The position numbers and the translations under genes were made by a program. From Stigonema sp964246695 (lineage in GTDB: Bacteria; Cyanobacteriota; Cyanobacteriia; Cyanobacteriales; Nostocaceae): DNA of 28,465 nt. The stretch spans positions 1 through 28,465 of the forward strand of contig CAXTSI010000047.1 of the NCBI GenBank assembly GCA_964246695.1, given 5' to 3'. This document shows, piece by piece, positions 5,995 through 15,100 of the stretch (positions within the stretch are counted from its first letter, which is position 1; every line of letters starts with the position of its first letter). Below the pieces are notes generated by a model. That model worked only from the letters and a program-made list of their open reading frames with translations. It was not told where the DNA came from and did no database searches.

Positions 5995-6843
5995 ATGCAG
6001 TACACCAGTAGAAACACCACGAATAATTTTCCGTTTATTTTTTACTTTTCTGGAGTAATTTTTTTATTACTTTTGGCTATTATTTTCCGTCCCTTCGCCA
6101 TTGTCAATGCAGGAGAAAGGGGTGTGATTATGAAATTTGGTAAAGTGCAGAATCAGGTTTTAGATGAAGGCATCCACCCTATATTGCCAATTGTTACGTC
6201 AGTTAAAAGACTTAGTGTTCGTGTTCAACAAAACACTTTCCAATCTGACGCTGCTTCCAAAGACCTTCAGAAAATAACTACAGAACTTGCTGTTAACTGG
6301 CATATAGACCCGATAGGGGCAAATAAGGTTTTTCAACAAGTAGGTGATGAACAACAAATCATTACAGGGATAATAACTCCCGCAGTTTCTGAGGTTTTGA
6401 AGGCAGCAACCTCTAAAAAGACAGCCGAGGAAATTATCACTCTCAGGACGCAATTGAAAGAAGAAATTGATACTAATCTTAAAAAACGTCTTGCTACTTA
6501 TGGTTTGATAGTTGATGATGTTTCTCTAGTTAATTTTGCGTTTTCTCCAGAGTTCAGCAAAGCTATTGAAGCCAAACAAATAGCTGAACAAGAGGCTAAA
6601 CAGGCAGAATTTAGTGCTAAAAAAGCGACTCAAGAAGCGCAAGCAGAAATCAACCGTGCTAAAGGTCAAGCAGAGGCGCAAAGATTACAAAGGCAGACTT
6701 TGACACCACCGTTGTTGCAACAGCAAGCAATAGAAAAATGGGATGGGCACTTTCCGACAGTTATGGGAGGCAATGGTACTCTGCCTTTAATTAATATAAA
6801 TCCTACTAGTTTCGCTAATCAGCCAAAGCAAGAAAATCAATAG
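5995..6843 (+). CDS. SPFH/Band 7 (prohibitin-family) membrane protein
   Basis: Protein of 282 residues from the ATG at 5995; a TTG two codons earlier is also open, and neither has a clear ribosome-binding site. Residues ~12-38 are one hydrophobic membrane anchor (IFYFSGVIFLLLLAIIF). The Band 7/SPFH domain follows (~40-200: AGERGVIMKFGKVQ, DEGIHPILPI, VNWHIDP, RLATYGLIVDDVSL). Then comes a charged Ala/Glu/Lys/Gln coiled coil (~195-235) and a tail with the prohibitin-type KWDGHFP and NINP. Such proteins form oligomeric rings or membrane microdomain scaffolds and can protect or organise membrane proteins. It lies before the membrane-anchored PBP gene and shares its leader, suggesting co-regulation. 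Length is normal. Confidence 0.9.
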   Translation: MQYTSRNTTNNFPFIFYFSGVIFLLLLAIIFRPFAIVNAGERGVIMKFGKVQNQVLDEGIHPILPIVTSVKRLSVRVQQNTFQSDAASKDLQKITTELAVNWHIDPIGANKVFQQVGDEQQIITGIITPAVSEVLKAATSKKTAEEIITLRTQLKEEIDTNLKKRLATYGLIVDDVSLVNFAFSPEFSKAIEAKQIAEQEAKQAEFSAKKATQEAQAEINRAKGQAEAQRLQRQTLTPPLLQQQAIEKWDGHFPTVMGGNGTLPLININPTSFANQPKQENQ

Positions 6844-6889
6844 TTTTTGGTGTCGATTTTCTTGCTTTTGTCCCCTTGAATCTACAATT

Positions 6890-7021
6890 AGGTGAGTAAT
6901 GAAAATGTAAAGGTTTGTAAATAAGAAGATAAGTTTTGGGAGTTGGACTGAGAAGCAAATAAACGGGGTGTTTAACGACACTTCTTTTAAGTCCAAAATC
7001 TTGTGAAATTATCAGATAACT
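6890..7021 (+). promoter_or_regulatory. Conserved hairpin leader, copy 2
   Basis: Copy of the leader at 5861-5990, ending directly at the ATG of the PBP gene. The stem is kept (TTGGACTGAGAAG / CTTCTTTTAAGTCCAA, with one arm change). The loop and both flanks are conserved. Confidence 0.55.
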
Positions 7022-7022
7022 T

Positions 7023-8426
7023 ATGCGCTCAAACAATGAAACCAAGCTTCTTGTTTTATCTCTGCTGTTTACCACTGGTTTGCTAGGTTTTGGTTTTTGG
7101 TTTGTAACTCACCCATCTGGAGAAACTTTAGATGAGTTAAAGTTACCTTCAGATCCTCAACAACAGCAATTCAGTTTAGGTGACAAAATTTTAGTGACTG
7201 CTGATACGAACCCTGATAAACAAGCAGGGGTGCAAGCCTTAGCTAAAGGCGATTTTACCACTGCTTACACCAAGTTCAGGGCATCGCTGCAAGCAAATCA
7301 TAACGATCCAGAAGCATTAATTTACCTAAATAATGCCCTAGTAGCAAAGAGCGCCAGACTGAAAATTGCCGTGAGTGTACCTATCGGTGGCAATTTGAAT
7401 GTAGCGCAAGAGATACTGCGAGGTGTAGCGCAAGCTCAAGATGAGGTGAATCGCAGTCGTGGCATTAACGGTAAGCTATTGCAGGTGGCGATCGCATCAG
7501 ATGATAACGATCCAGCCTTAGCCCAAAAGGTCGCCACCCAATTTGTTCAAGATTCCAGCATTCTAGCTGTAGTAGGACATAACTCTTCTGATGCTTCTAT
7601 CTCCGCTGCACCTATATATCAACAGTCCGGGTTAGTGATGATCTCTCCCACCAGTTTTGCCCAAAACCTATCTGGTATTGGCAGCTATATTTTCCGGACT
7701 GTTCCCAGTGTAACGATGCTAACAAATAGCCTCTCTCGTTACACCTTCAAAACGGCTAATAAAACCAATATTGCCATTTGTGTTGATTCCAAAGCGATTG
7801 ATAATCAGTCGTTCAAGGATGAGTTTAGTAAAGCGATACTGGCTGCTGGTGGCAAGATTAATTCCACAGTTTGCGATATTTCTAGCCCCGATTTCAATCC
7901 TAGTGCAGTGATTTCTCAAGCAATCAGGAGTGGTGCAGATGGTTTGCTATTAGCTCCCCATGTGGACAGAATTAGCAAAGCTTTAGAGGTAGCACAGGCA
8001 AATAAGGGGCGGTTGACGCTATTTGCCAGTCCCACGCTGTACACATACCAAACTCTACAGGCTGGGCTAGCTGATGTCAACGGTATGGTACTAGCTGTAC
8101 CTTGGCATCCTACGGCAATTCCAGGTAATTCCTTTGGGCAAAATGCTGAGAAACTTTGGGGTGGTGCTGTGAATTGGCGAACGGCGATGGCTTATGATGC
8201 GACTGTTGCCCTTGCGACTTCTTTGCAGCAGAGTAGCACACGCGATGGACTGCAAAAAGTGCTGCATAGTTCCAGCTTTCGGGCAAACGGTGCAACAGGC
8301 AAAATTGAATTTTTACCATCGGGCGATCGTAATGGCAAAGCCATCTTAGTTCAGATTCAACCTAGTAGTCAATCTCCAACTGGCTATGATTTTGTTCCCT
8401 TGAATCCACCATTTAGTGGGCAATGA
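7023..8426 (+). CDS. Membrane-anchored TPR and PBP-type ligand-binding protein
   Basis: This 467-residue protein starts at ATG 7023. Residues ~8-29 are a single membrane or signal anchor (LLVLSLLFTTGLLGFGFWFV) with no lipobox Cys. Residues ~65-110 form a TPR-like helix pair (AGVQALAKGDFTTAYTKF, NDPEALIYLNNAL). Residues ~112-460 form a type-1 periplasmic binding fold of the branched-chain-amino-acid receptor kind (LKIAVSVPIGG, LRGVAQAQDEVN, AVVGHNSSDA, MISPTSFAQNLSG, FRTVPS, WRTAMAYDAT). It probably senses a small ligand outside the plasma membrane. No ABC permease or ATPase lies nearby, so a receptor role alongside the SPFH protein is more likely than uptake. It is the intact relative of the damaged frame at 50-1891, with very similar DNA at the 3' end. 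Confidence 0.85.
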   Translation: MRSNNETKLLVLSLLFTTGLLGFGFWFVTHPSGETLDELKLPSDPQQQQFSLGDKILVTADTNPDKQAGVQALAKGDFTTAYTKFRASLQANHNDPEALIYLNNALVAKSARLKIAVSVPIGGNLNVAQEILRGVAQAQDEVNRSRGINGKLLQVAIASDDNDPALAQKVATQFVQDSSILAVVGHNSSDASISAAPIYQQSGLVMISPTSFAQNLSGIGSYIFRTVPSVTMLTNSLSRYTFKTANKTNIAICVDSKAIDNQSFKDEFSKAILAAGGKINSTVCDISSPDFNPSAVISQAIRSGADGLLLAPHVDRISKALEVAQANKGRLTLFASPTLYTYQTLQAGLADVNGMVLAVPWHPTAIPGNSFGQNAEKLWGGAVNWRTAMAYDATVALATSLQQSSTRDGLQKVLHSSSFRANGATGKIEFLPSGDRNGKAILVQIQPSSQSPTGYDFVPLNPPFSGQ

Positions 8427-8494
8427 AAATGTAAAGTTTTATCAACAACCGGATAAATTCTGAGCGTGGGACTGAGAAGTAAATAAAGGGGGTG
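8415..8494 (+). repeat. Leader repeat, partial copy 3
   Basis: GGGCAATGAAAATGTAAAG through ACTGAGAAGTAAATAAAGGGGGTG matches the first two thirds of the leader repeats. It overlaps the stop codon of the PBP gene. The right stem arm and gene start are missing, so a following gene was probably lost here. Confidence 0.55.
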
Positions 8495-8669
8495 CGCCAT
8501 CACTGCCTAAGTAGGTCGGCAAGAATAATACAAACTATGTAAACTTTTGTAAAATAGAGTCGAAAAGCTTGTAGTTGGGATCTCGAGCGCGTTCGCCATG
8601 CTCTGGCTGTTAGGCTCTCTACTACTATCAAATTCAGGTGCTAAATTTTCCTATTTCGTATGACTTGAA

Positions 8670-10115
8670 TTATGCTTGTGTACCTTGCACAAGGCGCGAC
8701 CAATCAAGCACGTTTAAAATGCTGGTCTTGATAGGTCTTTTCTCATCCCAGAATATCAATGATGATAAAAGGCTTAGCGCTGCTTTAGAATTTAATTTTT
8801 CCAAAGTATCTCTTGCTGCTTCTTCTGTATCAAACGATAAATAATAAACTGTGTCATCAAACATCACCGGCTTTCCGTCCATTGGCTCTACCAGTCGGAA
8901 ACGTAGTGCTTTATAAAGCCCACAAATAGCGATCCGCCAAGGCCGAAACGCATAATCGCCCACGCCAAATATTGAGAACCGGGGATTCTTCAAATAAATG
9001 GTGCTACCCCTTGCATCAAGCTGGGCAGCATGCTGCAACAGATAATTCCAAGTCTTTGGTGCATTATCTTGAATAGATGCAGTTGCTTCACCAACATAAC
9101 GTTGCGTTACAAGAACATATTTGCTACGCCAACCTTTATTGCTGCCAATATCAGAACCTTTGAGCAAAGGAAAGAGATAATCATTTTCAATTTTGACAAC
9201 TTCCCCAAATCCATTTTCTAAGCCGTGCGCTGTATGAGTGAACTCCATTACCGCCGATGCATCATGTTTCACACCAGAACGCCATTTTTGTGGGCTTTGT
9301 CCAACCAGAAATGCACACTCACTGAAAGTAGCTAAATCTCCTACTACTAGTCCTCCTCGATGGCCTACACGCCGCCCCTTCTGGTCGCATAAACCATCAA
9401 AGATAATATAATCATGATTAGGTTTTTGATTGCCACCTGTAAGGCACATCACTAACAAACACGCTTCGACAGATGCGCCGAATTGTTTTTTTGCATCAAT
9501 GCTAATCATAAAAGCATCTCGAACTGCTGTTCCTTGCCGTTCAGCATGTGCCAAAACTTTTCGTGCAACTGCAGTCTTAATAAGCATCGCTACATTCCCT
9601 GCCCGTCCTTCAAACCAGCGCAGAACCTCTAACAACATCCATTCTGAAATATCAAAATTTGCTTTTCCGCTAATCGCCTCGAATCCATTATGTGCTTGAA
9701 AATTCGTTTTTTCTGGTAAATTATTTCCGCCAATAATGCCTTGTGTTGCGTTTGTTACCCATGGAAAATTACCAATTACTAGCACAGAACCATTTAATTT
9801 TGCTATCGTCTTGTGCCAATCAGTTGCAAAAAAATCGGACTGTTGCAATCGCACAAGTTCAGCATTTTCTATGTATGTTAGCCTTGCACGGAGTACATCT
9901 AAATAATTATTATTAATTTCAAAACCATAGATTTCTTTTGCTTGTGGGAAAGTTTGACACGCTGCGACAATAAATGATCCAATACCACATGTTGGCTCGA
10001 TCACAATGTCAGTACAAATCCCTAGCCCTGCAAGTCGCTGGCAAACATCGAGAGCTAAATTATCAGGTGTTTGGAAATCGCCAAATTCGATTTGTCGCTT
10101 GCGGGTGTTATTCAC
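8670..10115 (-). CDS. Solitary N6-adenine-type DNA methyltransferase
   Basis: This 481-residue class I SAM-dependent DNA methylase has a GTG start; an in-frame stop lies 5 codons upstream, and there is no clear ribosome-binding site. Order of motifs: FGDFQTPDNLALDVC (N-terminal cap seen in Eco57I/HsdM-like enzymes), motif I EPTCGIGSF (~residues 41-49), acidic E of motif II (YGFEINNN), motif III (QQSDFF), and catalytic motif IV as GNFPWV rather than the usual NPPW/Y (~113-118). The C-terminal half (LFPLLKGSDIG, PRFSIFGVGDYAF) resembles the target-recognition part of type IIG/Eco57I-like enzymes. It would methylate adenine in a specific site. No nuclease gene is adjacent, so it is an orphan or the remainder of a restriction system. 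Confidence 0.8.
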   Translation of the reverse strand: MNNTRKRQIEFGDFQTPDNLALDVCQRLAGLGICTDIVIEPTCGIGSFIVAACQTFPQAKEIYGFEINNNYLDVLRARLTYIENAELVRLQQSDFFATDWHKTIAKLNGSVLVIGNFPWVTNATQGIIGGNNLPEKTNFQAHNGFEAISGKANFDISEWMLLEVLRWFEGRAGNVAMLIKTAVARKVLAHAERQGTAVRDAFMISIDAKKQFGASVEACLLVMCLTGGNQKPNHDYIIFDGLCDQKGRRVGHRGGLVVGDLATFSECAFLVGQSPQKWRSGVKHDASAVMEFTHTAHGLENGFGEVVKIENDYLFPLLKGSDIGSNKGWRSKYVLVTQRYVGEATASIQDNAPKTWNYLLQHAAQLDARGSTIYLKNPRFSIFGVGDYAFRPWRIAICGLYKALRFRLVEPMDGKPVMFDDTVYYLSFDTEEAARDTLEKLNSKAALSLLSSLIFWDEKRPIKTSILNVLDWSRLVQGTQA

Positions 10116-10364
10116 GCTATAGACAACTTAAGCTCAACACAGCTGAGTCCTCCTGGCATTGTACTTCATCCAAACGAAAACCGCTATAGCGGCAATTGTT
10201 CATTGGTGTATTTTTACGCAGCTTCGCGTAAATAATGTACAGGATAAAAAACATTGCATATTTACGCATTTATATTGATACTCGGGCGCATAGCGGCTTG
10301 GGTCTGGACGCTAGTAGAATTGCTATATAGCAATCCTATTTGAATTGTGAACTTCCGTTGCCCC
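10116..10364. other. Spacer upstream of methyltransferase
   Basis: Presumed promoter region of the minus-strand methylase. It holds short palindromes (CGCTATAGCG, TTTACGC..GCGTAAA, TGCTATATAGCA) but no credible gene. Confidence 0.4.
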
Positions 10365-10397
10365 AGAAACCCGGTTTCTTTAAGAAACCGGGTTTCT
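10365..10397. repeat. Perfect interspersed palindrome
   Basis: AGAAACCCGGTTTCTT and AAGAAACCGGGTTTCT are 16-bp perfect arms around a single base. This AAACCCGG...CCGGGTTT palindrome is a form I know as interspersed repeat in filamentous cyanobacteria. It could act as a bidirectional terminator between the two minus-strand genes. Confidence 0.7.
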
Positions 10398-10454
10398 CTG
10401 CGTTTACAAATCATTAGACATCGACCGAATTTAATTATTCGTTGTCTGAAACCC

Positions 10455-10487
10455 TTGTCCTGACGTAGCACTGCTACGTCAGGACAA
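10455..10487 (-). terminator. Strong hairpin downstream of muiA-like gene
   Basis: TTGTCCTGACGTAGCA and TGCTACGTCAGGACAA form a perfect 16-bp stem with a one-base spacer, 32 bases after the MuiA-like stop codon. It has no T-tract. A terminator or 3'-end-stabilising role is likely. Confidence 0.6.
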
Positions 10488-10518
10488 TCATTTTCACTGC
10501 TATGTCTATTTAGGATCG

Positions 10519-12102
10519 CTAGATATCTAAACTAACAACTGTTAACTCTGGTGGATGTTCAACTGTGAACTGATAATATATCTCTCGTTTCGCATCTGGT
10601 GGAAGAGTTAAAGTCCATTCCAAAATACCCATTTCACCTAGTTGAATTTGCGGGTTACTGCGAACAAAGCGTACCTTAATTTGCTCGTTGCGGCTGACTG
10701 GCAATTGTTCGGTTAATTTTAGATCAGCTTCTTGGTTGAGCAAGTTAGTAATTACCAAACGATAACCGTAGGTAGTGCGGCGTTGATTGCCAATGAGTTT
10801 TTTATCTACCTGACGTTCAACTAAGTCACGCTCAATTTTCAAACCTTCGTCAATTCCTAAGTTGAGATTGAACTCTTCCCCTGGTGCAATACGATCTAAT
10901 TGTGTTGTACCGACAAAGATATTATCCCGAAAAATATTTGCGATCCCTGGTAACATTGCACTACTGCTGCTATTTTTAACATTAGCTTGCAGATAAGCAA
11001 AGCTTACCAAACGCGGCATAGCTACATACTCAAAGCTACAAGGAAAATCGTCGTGGAAAATTGTCGTTTTATGGGGTGCGCCATCACTAGGAATGTTGCC
11101 GTTGCTACTCAGTTTAAAGGTAACGACACTTCCTTCTTTGGATACTTCTGCTACAACGGTTTTAGCTGTGAAGTGAATTTCCTCTGATAGTTCGGTGTCT
11201 TGATCTGAACTCTGGACACTACCAGGAGGTGCTGATGGCATAGCTGCCCGTGTCCGTGCCATATGGTATTCTGGTGGGTGTGGTGGTACGTCAATATACC
11301 AAGGTTGAAGTTTTGGCGGGATTCTCAGTCCTGGTTTAGCGGTAGAGAGGGCGATCGCTACACCAATCCAATCTTCGCCAGTGCTTTGGGTAACTTCTGC
11401 CAGGTAGCCGAGACTCAGACAATTGTTATCAGTGTTTAGTTGCAAATCATACAGCGGAGTCCAACTAGCAAGGGATACCAGGTAGGATACCTCTAGCTCA
11501 AACTCCCCAGCACCCGCAGGTTCTACCGCCACAGTCAAACTGAAACTTTCTTTAGGATGGGGTGTTTGTATTTGTTGCAACTGCTGACGGAGTCCTTGTA
11601 ACTGCTTTTCTAATTCCTGTTGTTGGCTTTTGCACTCCCCTGTAGCGATCGCATACTCGGTGTACTGGCTTCCTAAAAAGTTCAGAAAATCCAAAGTTTC
11701 ACTCAGACTAAGATTTCTCCGTGACAGACTCTGAGCAAAGGGTTCTTGCGTGTTTTCACGCAAGCCTTCGATAAACCTCGACTGCAATGCCAAAGCATCT
11801 ACTTGAGCTTGCAAACAGCGCCAATCTGCTTCTAACTGCTGGATTCTTCTCGTCAACTGTGCAAGTCGTTCGGCAACGAATTCGGTGGAGAAGATGCGAT
11901 CGATGCTAACTCCCAGCAAGCGCACCGCTACCCTACCTTTACCGCTAACCCGTACAGACTCAGTTTGTATAGTGTCTGGCAATGAGGCAATGACTAATTC
12001 CCTTTCAAGTCCAGTCAAGGACACCACACTCCGTCTTGTCACTAAAGCGCGGTCAGAGTAGACGCTAACAGCGACAATCTGGCTTTCTACTGTTTCTCGC
12101 AC
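10519..12102 (-). CDS. Mucoidy inhibitor MuiA family protein (DUF4139)
   Basis: This 527-residue protein has a GTG start, with GAGGG about 11 bases upstream. The N-terminal DUF4140-type domain (~1-100) opens with SQIVAVSVYSDRALVTRR, the family hallmark, and continues with LPDTIQTESVRVSGKG. A coiled coil (~85-190, LTRRIQQLEADWRCLQAQVD, QQELEKQLQGLRQQLQQI) follows. The DUF4139 beta-rich domain (~200-527) has the conserved YLVSLASWTPLYDLQL, TGEDW and LSTAKP segments. Family members occur in many bacteria. The name comes from an E. coli observation on mucoidy, and no biochemical activity is established. There is no signal peptide. It lies 75 bases after the GGDEF-EAL gene on the same strand and may be co-transcribed with it. 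Length is normal. Confidence 0.9.
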   Translation of the reverse strand: MRETVESQIVAVSVYSDRALVTRRSVVSLTGLERELVIASLPDTIQTESVRVSGKGRVAVRLLGVSIDRIFSTEFVAERLAQLTRRIQQLEADWRCLQAQVDALALQSRFIEGLRENTQEPFAQSLSRRNLSLSETLDFLNFLGSQYTEYAIATGECKSQQQELEKQLQGLRQQLQQIQTPHPKESFSLTVAVEPAGAGEFELEVSYLVSLASWTPLYDLQLNTDNNCLSLGYLAEVTQSTGEDWIGVAIALSTAKPGLRIPPKLQPWYIDVPPHPPEYHMARTRAAMPSAPPGSVQSSDQDTELSEEIHFTAKTVVAEVSKEGSVVTFKLSSNGNIPSDGAPHKTTIFHDDFPCSFEYVAMPRLVSFAYLQANVKNSSSSAMLPGIANIFRDNIFVGTTQLDRIAPGEEFNLNLGIDEGLKIERDLVERQVDKKLIGNQRRTTYGYRLVITNLLNQEADLKLTEQLPVSRNEQIKVRFVRSNPQIQLGEMGILEWTLTLPPDAKREIYYQFTVEHPPELTVVSLDI

Positions 12103-12177
12103 TGCCAGTTTTCCCTCGTTTGTAATGGTTCTGCTTGTTAATTTGTAATTATATGCCTCGAGGGTGCGGTGAAAATT

Positions 12178-15100
12178 TCAGTTAAAAGTAAGCGGAGAAG
12201 GTTTTGCAATTCCATAACCTTGGGCATAATCAACTCCAAGGTGCGTGATTTTTTCGAGGATGTCCTGATTTTCGACAAACTCGGCAATAGTTTGAATACC
12301 CATGACATGACCAATTTGATTGATTGCTTCTACCATTGCCAAATCAATCGGTTGATCGACAATATTCTTGACGAAGCTGCCATCAATTTTTAGGTAATCT
12401 ATGGGCAGATTTTTGAGATAGACAAAAGAGGACATCCCACTGCCAAAATCGTCTAAGGCGAAGCGACAGCCTAAATCCCTGAGTGCTTGGATAAATTGAG
12501 CGGCTTTGCCTAGATTGGCGATCGCCACAGTTTCGGTAATTTCAAAGCAGATTAATGCTGGCGGTATCTGGTATAATGCCAACTGCTCATGCAAAAATTC
12601 CACAAACTGCTCATCGTTGATACTCGCACCAGAAAGGTTGATGGCATACAAACAATCACAACCAACTTTTCGATAGTGCTCTCCTTGGGTGCTAAAGAGT
12701 GTGCTGATGACCCAACGGTCGATCGCTTGCATGAGATTGTAGCGTTCAGCAGCTGGAATAAACGCCATCGGTGACACCAAGTTACCCCTTTCATCGATCA
12801 GGCGCAGTAGAACTTCGTAATGTTCGCCGTTTAAGTGAGTTTGGGTGAGAGGCACAATGGGCTGGTAATAAAGGCGGAAACGATTCTCCTCCAGAGCTTG
12901 AGTAATCCGCGTCACCCATTGCATCTCCCCGTGCTGCTGCGTTAGTTCACTATCATTAGCTTGATAGATATGCACTCGATTACGCCCATTATTTTTTGCA
13001 GCATAGCAAGCCGCGTCAGCAGCACTTAAAATGCTAGTCACACTTTCACTGTCTGGATGGATCTCAACCAACCCGATACTCACACCAATGTTAAAAATTT
13101 TGTCTTGGCAACTAAAACGAAATGCTTGGACACCTTCACGCAGTTTATTCGCAATCCGCAGTGCTGGCTCTAAAGAGCAATGGTAGAGCAGGATACCAAA
13201 TTCATCTCCACCTAAACGTGCCAAGGTATCACTTGTACGCACCTGACTTTGAAATAGTTCGGTCACTTGGCGCAAGAGTTCATCACCAACAATATGACCA
13301 CAAGTATCATTGACAATCTTGAACTGATCTAAATCTAGATAACACAATGCATGTTGTTGGTTTTGTGACCTAGCAAGGGTTAAGGCTTGTTCCAAGCGGT
13401 TTTCAAACTCCCGTCGGTTAACCAGTCCAGTTAAGGCATCATGACTCGCCTGCCAAGTTAATTGATGTGACAGACTACGGCAACTGCTTGTATCGTGAAA
13501 CACCATTACCGCACCGATAATTTGACCATTACTAGCTCTAATTGGTGCAGCAGAGTCTTCAATAGCAAACTCATCACCGTTGCGGCTAATTAGGACAGTA
13601 TCGTTGGCAAGACCGACAATACGACCTTCGCGTAAGGCGAGTTCTACCGGGGTTTCCAATGGTTCACGTGTCGTTTCATTGACAATCTTAAAGACTTCTG
13701 TAAGGGATAAACCTTGCGCCGACTGCTGGCTCCAGCCTGTCAGAATTTCCGCTACCGGATTCAGAGATTGAATCTGACCAAGCGCATTCGTTGTCAAGAC
13801 TGCATCTCCTATGGATTGCACTGCATCTCCGATGGATTGCAGCGTCACTTGGGCTAGCTCTTTTTGTTCAAAAAGCTCCTGTTCCATGCGTTTGCGTTCA
13901 GTAATGTCAATTGCAACACCACCAACATACGTACATCCGCTGGCGTCTTGGAAGGGAAACTTTAAGACCAACCAGTAATGGAGGCTGCCATCGGGTGTGG
14001 GAAATGTTTCCACTAACTCTACTGGTTTACCAGTTGCCAGGACAGCTTGGTCGTTTTCTCGAATCTGCCTTGCGGCTTCTTCGGACGACGCCAAATCAAA
14101 ATCCGTCTTACCTCGGAAATCAGCTAGTTTCACATTAAACACCCGCTCTAGCTGCTCATTGATATAAATGAAGCGCCCCTCTTGGTCCTTCATAAAAGCC
14201 AAGGCAGGACTGTGATTCATAAACGCTTGGAAACAAGCTTCACTGTCTCTGAGTGCATCCTCTACCCGTCTACGTTGAAGCACCAAACTCAATTGTGCTG
14301 CGACTGCCAAAAGGCTCTCAACCAGTCTGTTGTCTTCTTGGGCTGCTTCAAATTTGAAAAATACAAGCACTGCTAGCACCTGATGGTGAGAAATTATGGG
14401 AATTCCCAGTCCAGCTTTAATACCGCACTCTACAGCGATGTCACGACGCAGAAACATGACTTCTGGCGTCTGCGAAACATCTTCAAGCCACTCTGGCTGC
14501 TGCGATAACCAAACCCGCCCAGGCAAACCAACGCCTAGTGGAAAGGTTAACTCCTCGCTTGAGAGTCTGAATTGCTTGAGGACATTCTTGGCACTGCTGT
14601 TGTTCGTCGAACTCAGCTTCAGAATGTTTTGATTTTGGCAAGGAATCCAGGCTTCTCCATAGTCCCAACCTTGAGTTTCACACACCGTACTCAAGACAAT
14701 CTTTAAAGCGGAGTCAAAATCTGGAGACTCAGCAATTGCCAGTGCCAATGTTTGCAATTCGCGAATTTGCTCCTCTACTTGTGTCAATGCTTGCAATTCG
14801 CGAATTTGCTCCTCTGCTTGCTGGTGTTTGATAATTTCCTGCTTCAGTTGTTGGTTGTTCTGGTCTACCTTGCTTGCATATCGATTAGTGGTTTCAGCAA
14901 AATAGACAACCAAGGTCATACTTACGCCAAGCAATATTACGTCTATTATCTCAACTGCTACCATCCGAAATTGAATAGTGGCAAATGATGACGCGATTAA
15001 AGCTAGCCAGAGAAACAGATGGAACAGAATCACGATGACCATTGTGCTGAGAACACCTGTCAGTCGTTGCTTTCGCCGTCCCAATGCTACTAGTACCAAA

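Noticed and set aside
10262..10471. Minus-strand 69-codon frame
   Set aside because: It is made largely of two perfect palindromes; not a gene.
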